DNA of 64,000 nt from Cylicocyclus nassatus (lineage: Eukaryota; Nematoda; Chromadorea; Rhabditida; Strongylidae). Below the pieces are notes generated by a model. That model was not told where the DNA came from. It ran no database searches and saw nothing but the letters and a program-made list of their open reading frames with translations. How positions within the stretch are numbered: the first letter of the stretch is position 1; every line of letters starts with the position of its first letter. Location: positions 49,478,461 to 49,542,460 of the forward strand of contig CATQJL010000001.1 in the NCBI GenBank assembly GCA_958299035.1. The letters are read 5' to 3'. A program made the position numbers and the translations under genes. This document shows positions 27,401 to 38,479 of the stretch, one piece after another.

Positions 27401-28211
27401 TTAGGTTGGAAACTAAGTTTTGCAACTGGTCTTATAACTTCCCTCTCACTCAAAATGGCGCACTCAAATTTTGCCAGTACGTTGGCTGCTACGTAAGCTA
27501 CAAGCGCAGCTGCTGTCCTACCAAATTCTGACGTCGCAGTGAGGGTTACGGTAGGTGCATGGTATGAAGGGGAAAAATTCAAAATTTGACGGATTTGGCT
27601 GAAACTTGGCATAGGGATGTTATCCGACATGCTGATCACGAAAACGATAATGAAATAGCGTGATAAGGGCTTTTTTGTAGGATTACTGTAGGTGTACGAT
27701 ATGGGGTCTCACCCCAAACAAGGAAGAAGGCGTTGATTCAGCAAATGAATGTGATATTCGCGTTTAGCAGGTCAAATAACCTTACTAGGTAAAGTCTCGG
27801 CGGAATTTGAACTTCAGACTCTTTAGTCATTGACGGTCATCCCCAGCAGCTCTTGCGTACCATGACTCGTTCGACTTTATGAGGACGCCAAATCTCGACA
27901 TGCCCCTATATTTTGTTTCTTTCTTGGTAGGCTAAAGGAGTCAACCTCCAGCAATAATTTATAGACGAATCCGGATTACTGCGCATGGTCTAGGCTGTCA
28001 AAGGCTTCATTTTGGCTTGAAATCCCAAAAATTCCCAAATTTCACTGGTTTTCAAAAACGCCTGAAACTTTTTATTTCATGTTCAAAATTTAAACAATTT
28101 GTGCTTGCTTGTAGCTCATATTGCCTTCTAGATGATGTCAAAGTTTGAGTGCGCCATATCCAAAGAGAGTGAAGTTATGAAACCAGTTGCAAAACTTAGT
28201 TTCCAGCCTAA
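27401..28211. mobile_element. Mariner-type TIR element nested in the foldback arm
   Basis: The left end is TTAGGTTGGAAACTAAGTTT and the right end reads back as TTAGGCTGGAAACTAAGTTT, with pairing continuing through TTGCAACTGGT..ATAACTTC and further. Each side is flanked by TA. The opposite foldback arm supplies the empty site (GAATAATTAAATAGTG), so the insertion and its TA duplication are directly demonstrable. It is 811 bp with no transposase frame, i.e. a non-autonomous element with the TTAGGTTG ends typical of mariner families. Confidence 0.9.
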
Positions 28212-29878
28212 TAAACAGTGAAAAATCATGCAAAATTTCCACTGTTATAAATCTGTTATTTGAAGATGTCAGCAATGGCGACTTCATAGGTTTCAAAGAG
28301 TAAGCATCGAGTGGATTTGAGAGGTAATCGTGGAAAACCAAAATTCTAAAAATTTACGCCATTTTTGCGTGTTTTTTGACAATTGACAGTTAAACTCATA
28401 TAAATCTTGAATGTGAAAGTGTGTGATGTTGCGACTTTAAAGGTTTTATAGAGTAAGGTTTGCCTTGTCTGAGTATATCTTAGCCGTACCAATTTATTGA
28501 AAGAGTGCCGAGATGCAGAGTCTTGAAAAAGCAGGTAAAAAGCGCTTTTTGGAATTCAACAGCTCATAACTTCTTCAGAACTGCATGAATCATGATGCGA
28601 CTTCATAGATTAAATTCTTCTCATCAAGAGCTTTCAGAAGATATATAATATGTTGGGGTTTAGAGCCTCCTACGAATTATGCCCGTGGCGGAGCCTTTTC
28701 ATACCAAAATCTTCCCCCTTCAATACATTAAAGTTGGCTAGGGGGAGACTTTGCAATGAAAAGGCTCCCCCACGGGCATAATTCGTAGGAGGCTCTAAAC
28801 CCCAAAATATTATTTATCTTCTGAAAGCTCTTGATGAGAAGAATTTAATCTATGAAGTCGCATCATGATTCATGCAGTTCTGAAGAAGTTATGAGCTGTT
28901 GAATTCCAAAAAGCGCTTTTTTACCTGCTTTTTCAAGACTCTGGATCTCGGCACTGTTTCAATGGATCGGAACAGCTAAGATATATCCTGATAAGGCAAA
29001 CTTACTCTATAAAATTTATGAAGTCGACACCACACACTTTCACATTCAAGATTTACATGAGTTTAACTGTCAACTGTAAAAAAAAACACGCAGAACGGCG
29101 TAAATTTTTTGAATTCTGGTTTTCCACAATTACCTCTCAAATCCACTCGATGCTTTCAATGACTGATAGAGCACCATTTACTCTTTAAAACCTATGAAGT
29201 CGCAACTGCTGACTAACAGTGGAAATTTTGCATGATTTTTCACTATTTAATTATTCAAAATTCTGGTTCTCGGCCGTTACTGCCTGGATAGATCTACTTT
29301 CTTCGCTGTGCGTTATGACAAAATTTACTTAATAAAATCCATACAGTTTCGCTAAGTTTTACTTCCAAATACACCATTTACTGAACACTTTATTTTAAAT
29401 ATATATGCCGCCGTATACATAAATATAAGCTTTCAATAATCTTTTTTGCGTTTGTTTTGCTTATTTTCCGCGCACTGGCGGCAACGACCTGGAAGGATAG
29501 ACGTTAATGCTCCCCCCCCCCCCCGGTCGACGTTTTCAGGAGGTGAGTGTCCGGCACTACCACCTTCACGTTTGGGCGGCCAGTGGTAGCTGGGACCACC
29601 TTCACTTTTGGTGGGCCCGGCTCCCCTCATCGCATCTCTGGTTCTGGGCTCAGTGTGTGCACCTTATGAGACCTATTCAAGATTTGCAGGTGATGGAAAA
29701 AACTTCAAAAGTCTGATAAAGAAGAATTTGCTTAGCATAAAGTATTCACTGTAAATTCTCTAACTTAGCAAGGACTGCTATCGCCTTCGTTTGCCTCTCA
29801 GACGCAGAGAAAAAGCTTGAAGGCACTGCGATGCATGTCTACTGATCTCATATCGTCTTATATACAAAGCTGAATGGT

Positions 29879-30090
29879 GTTTGTTTGTTTGGCTGTCTGT
29901 CTGTATGTATGTATATACGTTTATTCCTCATGCAATCCGGACCAAATTTGGCACACATATACTTCAGGTGGGAGCGTGTCGAAGGCTATATTTCGTTCTT
30001 GACCGATACGATTTTATAGATTTTTTTGCAAAATTCAAGCTGCGGGACTGGAAGTTGGCAGAGGGAGGTCTAAGTGAGCATGCTGATACG
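29879..30090 (+). repeat. TGTTTGTTTG/CTGT-rich stretch
   Basis: GTTTGTTTGTTTGGCTGTCT, then GTCTGTATGTATGTATATACG, is followed by ATCCGGACCAAATTTGGCAC. Such a CTGT/TGTA-rich run before an AATTTGGCAC motif is often seen at the edges of invertebrate dispersed repeats. I could not find the partner end or name the family. Confidence 0.35.
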
Positions 30091-30096
30091 AATATA

Positions 30097-31015
30097 TTAG
30101 GTTGTAACAGAATTAATGCAGGTTTTCCAAATTTTGAGCTTGGACAACTATATCTATTCACGGAAATAGTCAATTCGTTTCCAATAAAGACTATCGCAAT
30201 CAGCAAACCTTTGGAAATTTAGTACGTACTACTATGTCGTTGTAGCTTCACTGAGGAAAATTTTATAGCCTAAAGATTGCCAAAATTTCTCTTGAAAAAC
30301 CTTCAGTTTGAGAGGCCATAACTTGCTGCACAATTTAGTAGAATGATACAAATTACACTCAATGTGTAGACAATAGTTGGTTGTGTAGCAGCGTTAAGCT
30401 TGAAATTTGCGAACAAATTTTGTTTAGAAAATATCGCACAAAATTTGTAATCAGTCATTTTTATCAATTGCTCTGTAAAGGTGAAAAGTCCTTTTTTGCT
30501 GCATCTTAAATTTTCTCGCCGCCAAAGAGGATAACAACTCCCGTTTTTTTTTGCCATCAAATATACTGTGCCTATTCTTTATGCTCACGACGAAAGCTCT
30601 GCATTTGCTGCGCACTTAGGATTTTTATACGCCGCAGAATGATATCAGCTTTTGTTTGGGTTTAAAACAGATTTCTCATTCTGGAAACTTTTGAAAAATC
30701 TGCTTCAATCTGTATTTTGTAGCAAATGTCACATGCAAACATTATGTCAGTTTGCAAAAAATTCCGATTATTAGTGGTGAATTTAGAGCAAAGAGTTTGA
30801 AAAGAAAATAGTTCAGAATTTAGCTTTTTAAATTCGAAGGCGCGTAATTTCGGGATGAATACACTACTCTCGAAACGAAAGCATGCCTACGAAACTAGAG
30901 AAGAAGAGTGCTTTCAGATGATACGCATAGTATTTTGAGATAGTGGGAATTTGTTTTGAATCAGCACATTGAAAAAGAGGTGCGAAAAACCTGCATTAAT
31001 TCTGTTACAACCTAA
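30097..31015. mobile_element. Mariner-type TIR element, TTAGGTTGTAACAG family
   Basis: The left end TTAGGTTGTAACAGAATTAA, then TGCAGGTTTT, is repeated exactly in reverse at the right end (AAAACCTGCA, then TTAATTCTGTTACAACCTAA). TA lies on both outer sides (30095-30096 and 31016-31017). The TIR is about 31 bp and the 919-bp interior is not palindromic. No transposase was found. The minus frame at 30303-30560 is not convincing. Confidence 0.85.
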
Positions 31016-31019
31016 TAAT

Positions 31020-32550
31020 AACCGTTCGTATTGACAGGGCCAGACGGACAAGTAGGCCCATAGTATAAACCCCCGAAATATGTCGTATTGTAAAGAAATC
31101 GAGGACACGACGTGTCCGAGTGAAGGACGTGCTGCTCACGTCCACGTTTTGGTCGCAGCAAATTCTGCGCGTTGACGTGCGATCAAATCCTTTTATGACC
31201 GCTGACGGCGCGCACTGACACTGCGTTATAGTTAGCTCTTCAAAATTGAAAATTCATAGCTGAAGTAGCGAGGCAAGATGCGATAGACAGAACAGTCGCT
31301 TACGATTGCTAAAGCGCAAATCGGCAAGCTTTGATCTTGGCCTGTGTAACCTTTATGAAATTGTAAAGGTAACAATGCCTCCGCAATGTTCACTGTCAAG
31401 ATGATAAGCTGGCGGGTCTCTTACAACAGTCGCCAATAGCGGAGTGCCAGTGGCGGAAGTCACTGACTTAATGGTGGCAGGTGTAGCTTGGTCGCATATG
31501 CCTTGCAAGTTGATTATCTAAAATTTGTGTAAATGGACTAAATTTTCGAGTAGTGGTGGAAAAATCGCAATGCAAAGCATGAAACATTGGCAGTACAGAA
31601 GACAAATTGGGATGTTGTAGAACAATCACAACTTTGGTTAATGCAAACATGAGCTATTTCATTAGCCATAATGCCAGACGGTTCTGTCCCTCAAATTGGA
31701 AGAGAAACGTTGAGCGCACAGTTAATGAACAGCAGTTCAGAAGATATACGTTCATAGACTGCTAAGATGGAAGGAAATAAGGGGATTAAAAACATGCAAA
31801 AGTGGTTTAGTGTGCAAATGAGTTGCGATACAAGATTAAAAAGAAAATTGCTCAAACACGATTAGATACGATTCCGTAAAATTCTGAAGTAGTTTGTAAT
31901 CAAAATAAACTCACAATTCCCCAGTTACAAAGAATATAGCAGCAGATATGCTTAGAAAACAGATTAAGTCGCTCAGCGCATTGATATTTGGGCGCTTATC
32001 AGCTGTTCATATCGATTACATTTGGCGTGCGTTGAAACTAGTGCTGTGTGTTACTGTAATTGCACACAGGACGAACACGCGTACTCGACCCCTAGTCGGT
32101 TGCGCCTTCCTGCGTCTCCACGCTGGGCCCACTATTTTTATTTCTCTGCCTCTTAAGTGACGACGTTCACGACGTTCTCGTCCTCTGCGCGGGACGAGCC
32201 ATTCTGCAGTCGCGAAGTCCAGCGACTTCGCTGCGCGCCGTGATAAGAGTTAGGCACGTGACGAATCGCAGCCGAAACGACACGCACTAAGTACGTGCGT
32301 TGTTTCGAACGTCACGACCATCGCGACGGGGGCATTACTACAGGCCCTAGTTTCCAATAAGCGATATCAAGTCAAAAAAAGGAAAGCTTTTACTAACAAC
32401 AAGCGGTGGGAAGATAAGGGGTTTGATAAGGGTATTGTGTAATCGTCAATCACTTCCTCCAGTTGGGCCTAAGGAGGAATCAAGTTGAAGTCTATGCAAG
32501 TTCGATGACTTTGATCATTGGTAGCCATACCTTTGTTGTTTTTTGCACTC
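31020..32550. other. No gene recognised; CpG-rich patches
   Basis: CpG-rich patches at about 31100-31230 and 32060-32340 stand out against the AT-rich background. They include the short inverted repeats GGACGTGCTGCTCACGTCC near 31121 and GCGAAGTCCAGCGACTTCGC near 32213. They could be transposon remnants or a regulatory region. I saw no supported exon. Confidence 0.35.
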
Positions 32551-32557
32551 AGTGTAA

Positions 32558-32797
32558 GGGTGCCTTCATACCGCACCGGTAGCCGCCGCTAGCCGCCTAT
32601 AGCCGCTTTTGCGCACTATCCCAATATTCCAAGGCCTTTCCAAAAAGTTAAAAAATTACGTTATTTGTAATCAGATGCCGAATAACCCCACTAAACCAAG
32701 TTTGAGCAAGATTTGTGGTTTCGATAATGGGATCTCAATAATGCAATAGTTCTCAAAGGCGGCTAGCGGCGGCTGCCGGCGCGGTATGAAGGCACCC
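32558..32797. mobile_element. PIF/Harbinger-type MITE
   Basis: The 240-bp unit begins GGGTGCCTTCATACCGCACC and ends with the inverse, GGCGCGGTATGAAGGCACCC. A 3-bp direct duplication TAA flanks it (32555-32557 and 32798-32800), the TWA target preference of PIF/Harbinger elements. The sub-terminal GCCGCCGCTAGCCGCC / GGCGGCTAGCGGCGGC sequences also pair. The interior is AT-rich and non-coding. A Harbinger transposase remnant lies about 10 kb away at 43 kb. That it mobilised this element is only a guess. Confidence 0.85.
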
Positions 32798-32804
32798 TAA
32801 GTAA

Positions 32805-33640
32805 TATCGAAAGTTTGTACTCATTCTTTTTTTGTTCGCCTCCTCTTGGTTCCATCATTCAATTCCAGCCGTCGGACAGAGCCCGCCTCATGTCACAGAT
32901 GACTTACCCCGGGACGGAACTCAATTTGCAATCACTGCTTCTGATGAGACTGGGCAAAGTTATAGCTTGTCAAAGTGAAACTTTGCAGAGCGGACATTAT
33001 TTTTGCACCGACTCAATAAAAATGAAACTGCACTCCACCAAAATCTTTCTTTTTTAAGTTATACCAGAATACCCTAACATCCGTTTATTATTATGTTCAT
33101 CAAGATTTGATTCAACATCTGAAAAGGTTTGAAAACTCGTAAAATGTCATGTGGAAAAATCAGCGTGCAAAGCTGGTTAGAAAGTTTTCCAGATGTTTTG
33201 AAATTTTTTCAAAAGCGGCCTATCCCACATTGTTGCCATTTGCTTCGAATTCCTGTCGTAATCTCACAGTGAGGAAAAGTGACTCGATGGGCGACTCACT
33301 TAATGTTCTAAATAAATGTTGAAGCCAGCACTACAAGATGGTATCTAGAGGTAGATAAAAGACTTCTTGGGTAAAGTGATATTAATACAAACAGCGTATA
33401 CGTATTTTTGGGATGCATACTTTTGCATGAAACAGACAACCTATTCACAGAGTAGTTTGTGTGGTATAGTGTTAATCGCTATCCTTGAGACAACCTTTTC
33501 AGAAGTTGCTTCCCGCGGAAAGTAATTATTGTGCAAAATTTCTACTCCGCTGTAGTTAAATGAGTACTTTTTGACATCTACTAGGCTTAACTTCGCAACC
33601 TTTCTTCATAGAATCTTACGCACATTTTTGGCCTTCAATC
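32805..33640. other. No gene recognised
   Basis: The frame at 32815-33057 (plus) is open but has no domain or splice context. Nothing else stands out. Confidence 0.4.
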
Positions 33641-33712
33641 AGACTTAAAGGCAGTGTCCCACCAGACTGGAGATATCTGACTCTCGTAATGATGTGATAG
33701 TAGACCCCCTAC

Positions 33713-34020
33713 CTAAGCGATGACTGAAGTTCGGAGCGAAAAAGGGGGTCTACCAAGCCTGAAATTTGCTCCGAAAGTGGGCCGAATCTTACGGTAGGGC
33801 CGAACGCCGCCCATTCGGCAATATCGATTTACAGGGCCAGAGTGCGTATAGCGCACACATCATGAGCGCAGGGACCCGCAACGGCTCTGCGTCTCTACCT
33901 TGCATGCCCCTCGCGCTCGCCCGAGCCTACCGTAACATTCGGCCCACTTTCGGAGCAAATTTCAGGCTTGGTAGACCCCTCCTTCGCTCCGAACTACAGT
34001 CATCGCTTAGGTAGGGCATC
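33713..34020. mobile_element. Inner hairpin element 1 (TA target)
   Basis: GACCCCCTACCTAAGCGATG, then ACTGAAGTTCGGAGCGAA, pairs with TTCGCTCCGAACTACAGTCA, then TCGCTTAGGTAGGGCATC. Pairing continues through GCTTGGTAGACC / CCAAGCCTGAAATTTGCTCC and GAAAGTGGGCCGAA. The outer flanks are TA on both sides. The GTAGACCCC motif recurs inside each arm. It is non-coding. The plus frame at 33766-34014 is a by-product of the palindrome. Confidence 0.75.
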
Positions 34021-34028
34021 TACTATTA

Positions 34029-34228
34029 CCCTATTTTCAGGTGTATAAGCCGCACCCTTTTCACTCTAAAGGCGAACACGCCAAAAGACTGGCTGTCATC
34101 ATGGAGCGCGTTAAGTGAGAGCAGTATGCGATAAGGCGACCGCTTCGCGAGACATATGCGCGGCGGCACGCCTGGGTCTGCTCGCGTTTAGAGCAAAAAG
34201 GGTGCGGCTTATACACCTGAAAATAGGG
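34029..34228. mobile_element. Inner hairpin element 2 (TA target)
   Basis: CCCTATTTTCAGGTGTATAA, then GCCGCACCCTTTT, is exactly inverted at the right end (AAAAGGGTGCGGC, then TTATACACCTGAAAATAGGG), with TA on each side. It is 200 bp with a GC-rich centre. The near-perfect 33-bp TIR suggests recent insertion relative to the other elements here. Confidence 0.85.
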
Positions 34229-34279
34229 TACATCATTACGAGAGTCATTACCCCCAGTCTGGTGGGACGCTGCCTTTAA

Positions 34280-35465
34280 GATGACATACCATATTCGCAC
34301 TATGCTAGTTGCTTTGTTAGTTCCGTATGAAGGATTCATCGGGTTTGCCGAATTCCCTTTTGGCGAGAGCAACTACTCCCAACTCAACACATGTTTACAA
34401 GGCGTATCCGCGAGCTGATAGAAGGCCGCCGCAAGCGGTTATTAAAGTGAAAGCTGGGAAATTACATATGAGCGTTTTTATGAATTCTCACGAACCTCCG
34501 CTGGCAGATCTTCCTTGCTGCAACTGCTGCGAACCCGAGAGTGGTAGGGGCCGAGTTGCTAAACATTAAAACATAGTGGAAGACCTGTGCAATATGCAAC
34601 ATATGCGGTATGTGTTTCTATGCAGCCAATTCGAAGACCATGGATGCATATCGTAACGTACATCGTCATCGACCATACTGTATCTAATGATGATGACTTT
34701 CGTACAAGCTCGAATGATCCTTTTTTTACTCAGCTTCAACGACGATGGCTCTCCTTTTCTTGCACATCGAAGCGGCCAACCCGCATTGAAACTCATGGCG
34801 GGAGCGAATCCTGCACCCTCCATGTCATTGCAGCCTCAGATTCTTGTCATACGATTGCATACCGTTGGCCTTCTCGTCTGGCTGTTTCGACTACGCTCAA
34901 GTGTCTAGCTTTCCCGTCGATAATTTTCGGATCAGACTTAAACTGATAGTCGTCGGTCTTCTCGAGAATCAAACCGAAACCCTCAAACAAGGGATTAGAT
35001 GAAGTTTTGAATAACCAAAGACTGGGATATTGTTGACAAATCGATCAAAAGCTCTACAATTACAACAATTATCTCCTTTCTGAAATTCCCATGAATGAGA
35101 TGTCGTTCAAACTCCCTCCATCCCTGCCTTGTTTTGATTGTATGGAGGGTGCGTGTCTTTGACACTTTGGCGATGCGAATGGTAAGGGTTTGCAAGCAAA
35201 GCGCTCACCAGAGCCGATCATCCGATCCCTGCTGGTGCTAGCGTTACACGCTAGAGCTGTAAGCTGTGTCGGAGCATGATCGTCACAGTAGAATTTCTTG
35301 GGAGCCACCTCTTCAGCTTTTGAAAAAAACGTCCTCACATTGCCTACGACACCCTTACACTTGGCTGTACAGAACATCTGAGAACATGACAAACCTATCA
35401 GGAGCCTCTAACAATCCCCGATTGAGATATGCAGTGTGGAATTTGTGAATATACAATACCGCTCA
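34280..35465. other. Uncertain region; possible unrecognised exons
   Basis: Open frames of 73-119 codons lie on both strands (34587-34946 plus, 34687-34908 plus, 35069-35392 minus) and composition is less AT-rich than the surroundings. No domain is recognisable and the strands conflict. I cannot decide between a diverged gene, a remnant transposon and chance. Confidence 0.25.
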
Positions 35466-35474
35466 CATTTTTAA

Positions 35475-35789
35475 CCCATTGACGACGATGTGGACCACCA
35501 GTGGCCCACGCACTTTTTGCCGCCAGGGACGATGTGGACCACAGTGGTCCACACCTCTTACAAAATCATATCCTTTCCAGGTCTACTATTTTTTCCACAG
35601 TTCAGTATTTTTTCCATTTTTCACATTGTTGGAACCGGTAGGCTTCGTCGTCCAAGAAGATTGTAGCTCTTAACAAAACAACTTTACATTTCATGAATAA
35701 TCACAAAACGTTCTCACGCCGAAAGTGTTGTGCAAAATCGCGTCGTCCCACAGCGTCGGCACGCAAAATTAGGCATCGTCGTCAATGGG
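35475..35789. mobile_element. piggyBac-type MITE
   Basis: TTAA (35471-35474) is followed by CCCATTGACGACGATGTGGA. The right end reads CATCGTCGTCAATGGG followed by TTAA (35790-35793). The left part contains the sub-terminal repeat CGATGTGGACCAC twice, with AGTGG(T/C)CCAC partners, as in many piggyBac MITEs. It is 315 bp and non-coding. Confidence 0.9.
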
Positions 35790-35791
35790 TT

Positions 35792-38473
35792 AAAAATAGA
35801 CGCGAATGTATAGACATGTCGCTACATGTATGGACGACACCGTCGCTTGGCCATATCTCGCTTCAGAGTGAACGAATTTTGAATCCAAAGGCACCATTCG
35901 ATTCAGCTCGGCGCGAGGAATCTTATGGTTTTATTGGAAGTGGGGGTACGATGTCTACGATATTCCGTTTCCAGTTTTTTCAAATTCTTCTGCGGAGTTT
36001 CGCGACTATGTGAAGCAACGCCTATCCAACATAGAAAACTTTTCTAAGTACATTCGATAATACTGTTCTTGTAGATTATCGTGCGCTAAAAAAAAAGCTC
36101 AGACTTCCTTCCAAAGGAGATAGAAGCGTTGGTGAATTTTGGAGAAATCACGCGTTCTCATATTCTACTCGCCATAACTTCCTTCGGAATAGTATATTTT
36201 GAATCCGAAAACAGCACCTTGCTCAGCTCATCAAGGCGAACCTTTTTATATGCAGCATGTCCTTAATATTTCGATTTCAGTATTCTGAAATACGAATCTT
36301 TCTGAGGACGTCTTTTCGCGAAGGTGTAAAGCAGCGAGCATTGTCCCGAGTACATTCCAGCAAGAATCTTTCGATAGTACTTTTTCTGTAGATTATGATG
36401 TGCTAAATGGTAGCCGCAAATTTCTTTTCAAAGGAAAATGGGCGGTTGGTGAATTGTGGAAAAATCTTGTCGTCCCAAATTCTACTGGCCATAGCCCTAG
36501 AATACGAAGCTATCTTGCTAAGCAGAATGAGTTTCGAAATCAGCAGGTCGGATAGCCTCTATGAGCAAGTTTTCCGATATGTTCGGGTTATTTCATTTTT
36601 TCTCGTTTTACGCTCCGGAAGCTCGCCGATAGGTTTTGGTCAAAATGTTGATGCTCATTGTAAGTGAACTTCGCTTATAGAGGTTTCGAACACGCTCTTT
36701 ACGAAAATCGTGGTCTTTGAGGATTACAGGGTCTTTTTGGAGAGATACGGTGAGGTCACTGTAACTGCATCACGAAAGTGCGTAAATTTGTCCGACTTCT
36801 CGCGTGTTGTCAGAAAACTTGCCTTCTTGCTTTTCTAAGTCAAAGTTACTAGGAACTGTGCTATCGAATGGTGCATGACTCATGCTCTAGTCTGTAAAAT
36901 TCGCCGACTTACGAGCCTACGAAAACACGTGCTCATGAATTTTGCCCAAAATATAAAGATCGCATATTTCATCGAAATTCCTCCGTGAGCGCTTGTATGA
37001 CGCTCGTTGCAGATATTATCTTCGCTTCGTCCAACGACTCCCACTGCATGAATATGGTGCTTGCGTGTGCTTCAGCTGCTCAATTGAATATCAAATATCA
37101 AATATCTATTTCGTATCTATTTCGTGACTAGAGCTCAAAGCAACAAATCTAACACAATAAGATCCATTAAAGATGTGGAAGGATTTGATCAGCGTATTGT
37201 ACAAGCGCTCATGGTGGAATTTCGACGAAATATGCGATCTTTACATTTTGGGCAAAATTCATGAGGACGTGTTTTCGTAGGCTCGTAACTCGGCGAATTT
37301 TACAGACTGGAGCCTGAGTCATGCACCGTTCGATAGCACAGTTCCTAGTAACTTTGACTTAGAAAAGCAAGAAGGCAAGTTTTCTGACAACACGCGAGAA
37401 GTCGGACAAATTTACGCACTTTCGTGATGCAGTTACAGTCACCTCACCGTATCTCTCCAAAAAGACCCTGTAATCCTCAAAGACCACGATTTTCGTAAAG
37501 AGCGTGTTCGAAACCTCTATAAGCGAAGTTTACTTACAATGAGCATCAACATTTTGACCAAAACCTATCGGCGAGCTTCCGGAGCGTAAAACGAGAAAAA
37601 ATGAAATAACCCGAACATATCGGAAAACTTGCTCATAGAGGCCATCCGACCTGCTGATTTCGAAACTCATTCTGCTTAGCAAGATAGCTAGGTATTCTAG
37701 GGCTATGGGCAGTAGAATTTGGGAAGACAAGATTTTTCCACAATTCACCAACCGTCCAATTTCCTTTGAAAAGAAATTTGCGGCTACCATTTAGCACATC
37801 ATAATCTACAGAAAAAGTACTATCGAAAGATCCTTGCTGGAATGTACTCGGGACAATGCTCGCTGCTTTACACCTTCGCGAAAAGACGTCCTCAGAAAGA
37901 TTCGTATTTCAGAATACTGAAATCGAAATATTAAGGACATGCTGCATATAAAAAGGTTCGCCTTGATGAGCTGAGCAAGGTGCTGTTTTCGGATTCAAAA
38001 TATACTATTCCGAAGGAAGTTATGGCGAGTAGAATATGAGAACGCGTGATTTCTCCAAAATTCACCAACGCTTCTATCTCCTTTGGAAGGAAGTCTGAGC
38101 CTATTTTTTAGCGCACGATAATCTACAAGAACAGTATTATCGAATGTACTTAGAAAAGTTTTCTATGTTGGATAGGCGTTGCTTCACATAGTCGCGAAAC
38201 TCCGCAGAAGAATTTGAAAAAACTGGAAACGGAATATCGTAGACATCGTACCCCCACTTCCAATAAACCATAAGATTCCACGCGCCGAGCTGAATCGAAT
38301 GGTGCCTTTGGATTCAAAATTCGTTCACTCTGAAGCGAGATATGGCCACGCGACGGTGATGTTCATACATGTAGCGACATGTAGCGACATGTATGGACGT
38401 GTCGCTACATATATGGACATGTTGCGACGTGTCCATACATGTCCATACATGTCCATACATTCGGTCTATTTTT
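35792..38473. mobile_element. 2.7-kb near-perfect palindrome (young foldback element)
   Basis: The left arm (about 35792-37005) and right arm (about 37195-38473) are inverted copies about 1.2 kb long around a roughly 190-bp loop. The outer edges are AAAAATAGAC..GAATGTAT and ATACATTCGGTCTATTTTT. Each arm contains the same 86-codon open frame (36407-36667 plus, 37530-37790 minus), differing at only four residues, so the arms are very similar. The frame has no known domain and both copies may be non-coding. It abuts the piggyBac MITE directly. Confidence 0.85.
38365..38460 (+). repeat. CATACATGT / GCGACATGT simple repeat
   Basis: The right foldback end contains repeated ATGTAGCGACATGTA and TGTCCATACATGTCCATACA blocks, which are longer here than at the left end. 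The repeat has expanded in one arm only. Confidence 0.8.
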
Positions 38474-38479
38474 CAAAAA

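Larger units (their letters stand above)
27040..29670. mobile_element. Large palindromic (foldback) element
   Basis: The centre is near 28737. The inner arms are nearly exact: GGGGTTTAGAGCCTCCTACG at 28674 pairs with CGTAGGAGGCTCTAAACCCC at 28783. Pairing continues outward through AGTCTTGAAAAAGCAGG, the AAAACCTATGAAGTCGCAA region, GTTTCGCTAAGTTTTACTTCC, CGGCGGCATAT and CAAACGCAAAAAAGATTATTG, out to about 27040 and 29670. The arms differ by point changes, small indels and one 811-bp insertion in the left arm. There is no coding capacity. Such a structure would give long double-stranded RNA if transcribed. Confidence 0.8.
33649..34275. mobile_element. TTAA-inserting (piggyBac-like) palindromic element carrying two insertions
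   Basis: The ends are AGGCAGTGTCCCACCAGACT and the inverse AGTCTGGTGGGACGCTGCCT, flanked by TTAA at 33645-33648 and 34276-34279. The next inward block (ACTCTCGTAATGATG / CATCATTACGAGAGT) also pairs. The centre is occupied by two further hairpin elements (33713-34020 and 34029-34228). The outer element itself is therefore only about 110 bp plus the insertions. TTAA duplication is the piggyBac hallmark. No transposase is present. Confidence 0.8.

Noticed and set aside
35069..35392. Cysteine-containing 107-codon minus frame as a secreted or metal-binding protein
   Set aside because: No signal peptide, no cysteine spacing of a known family, and competing frames on the other strand.
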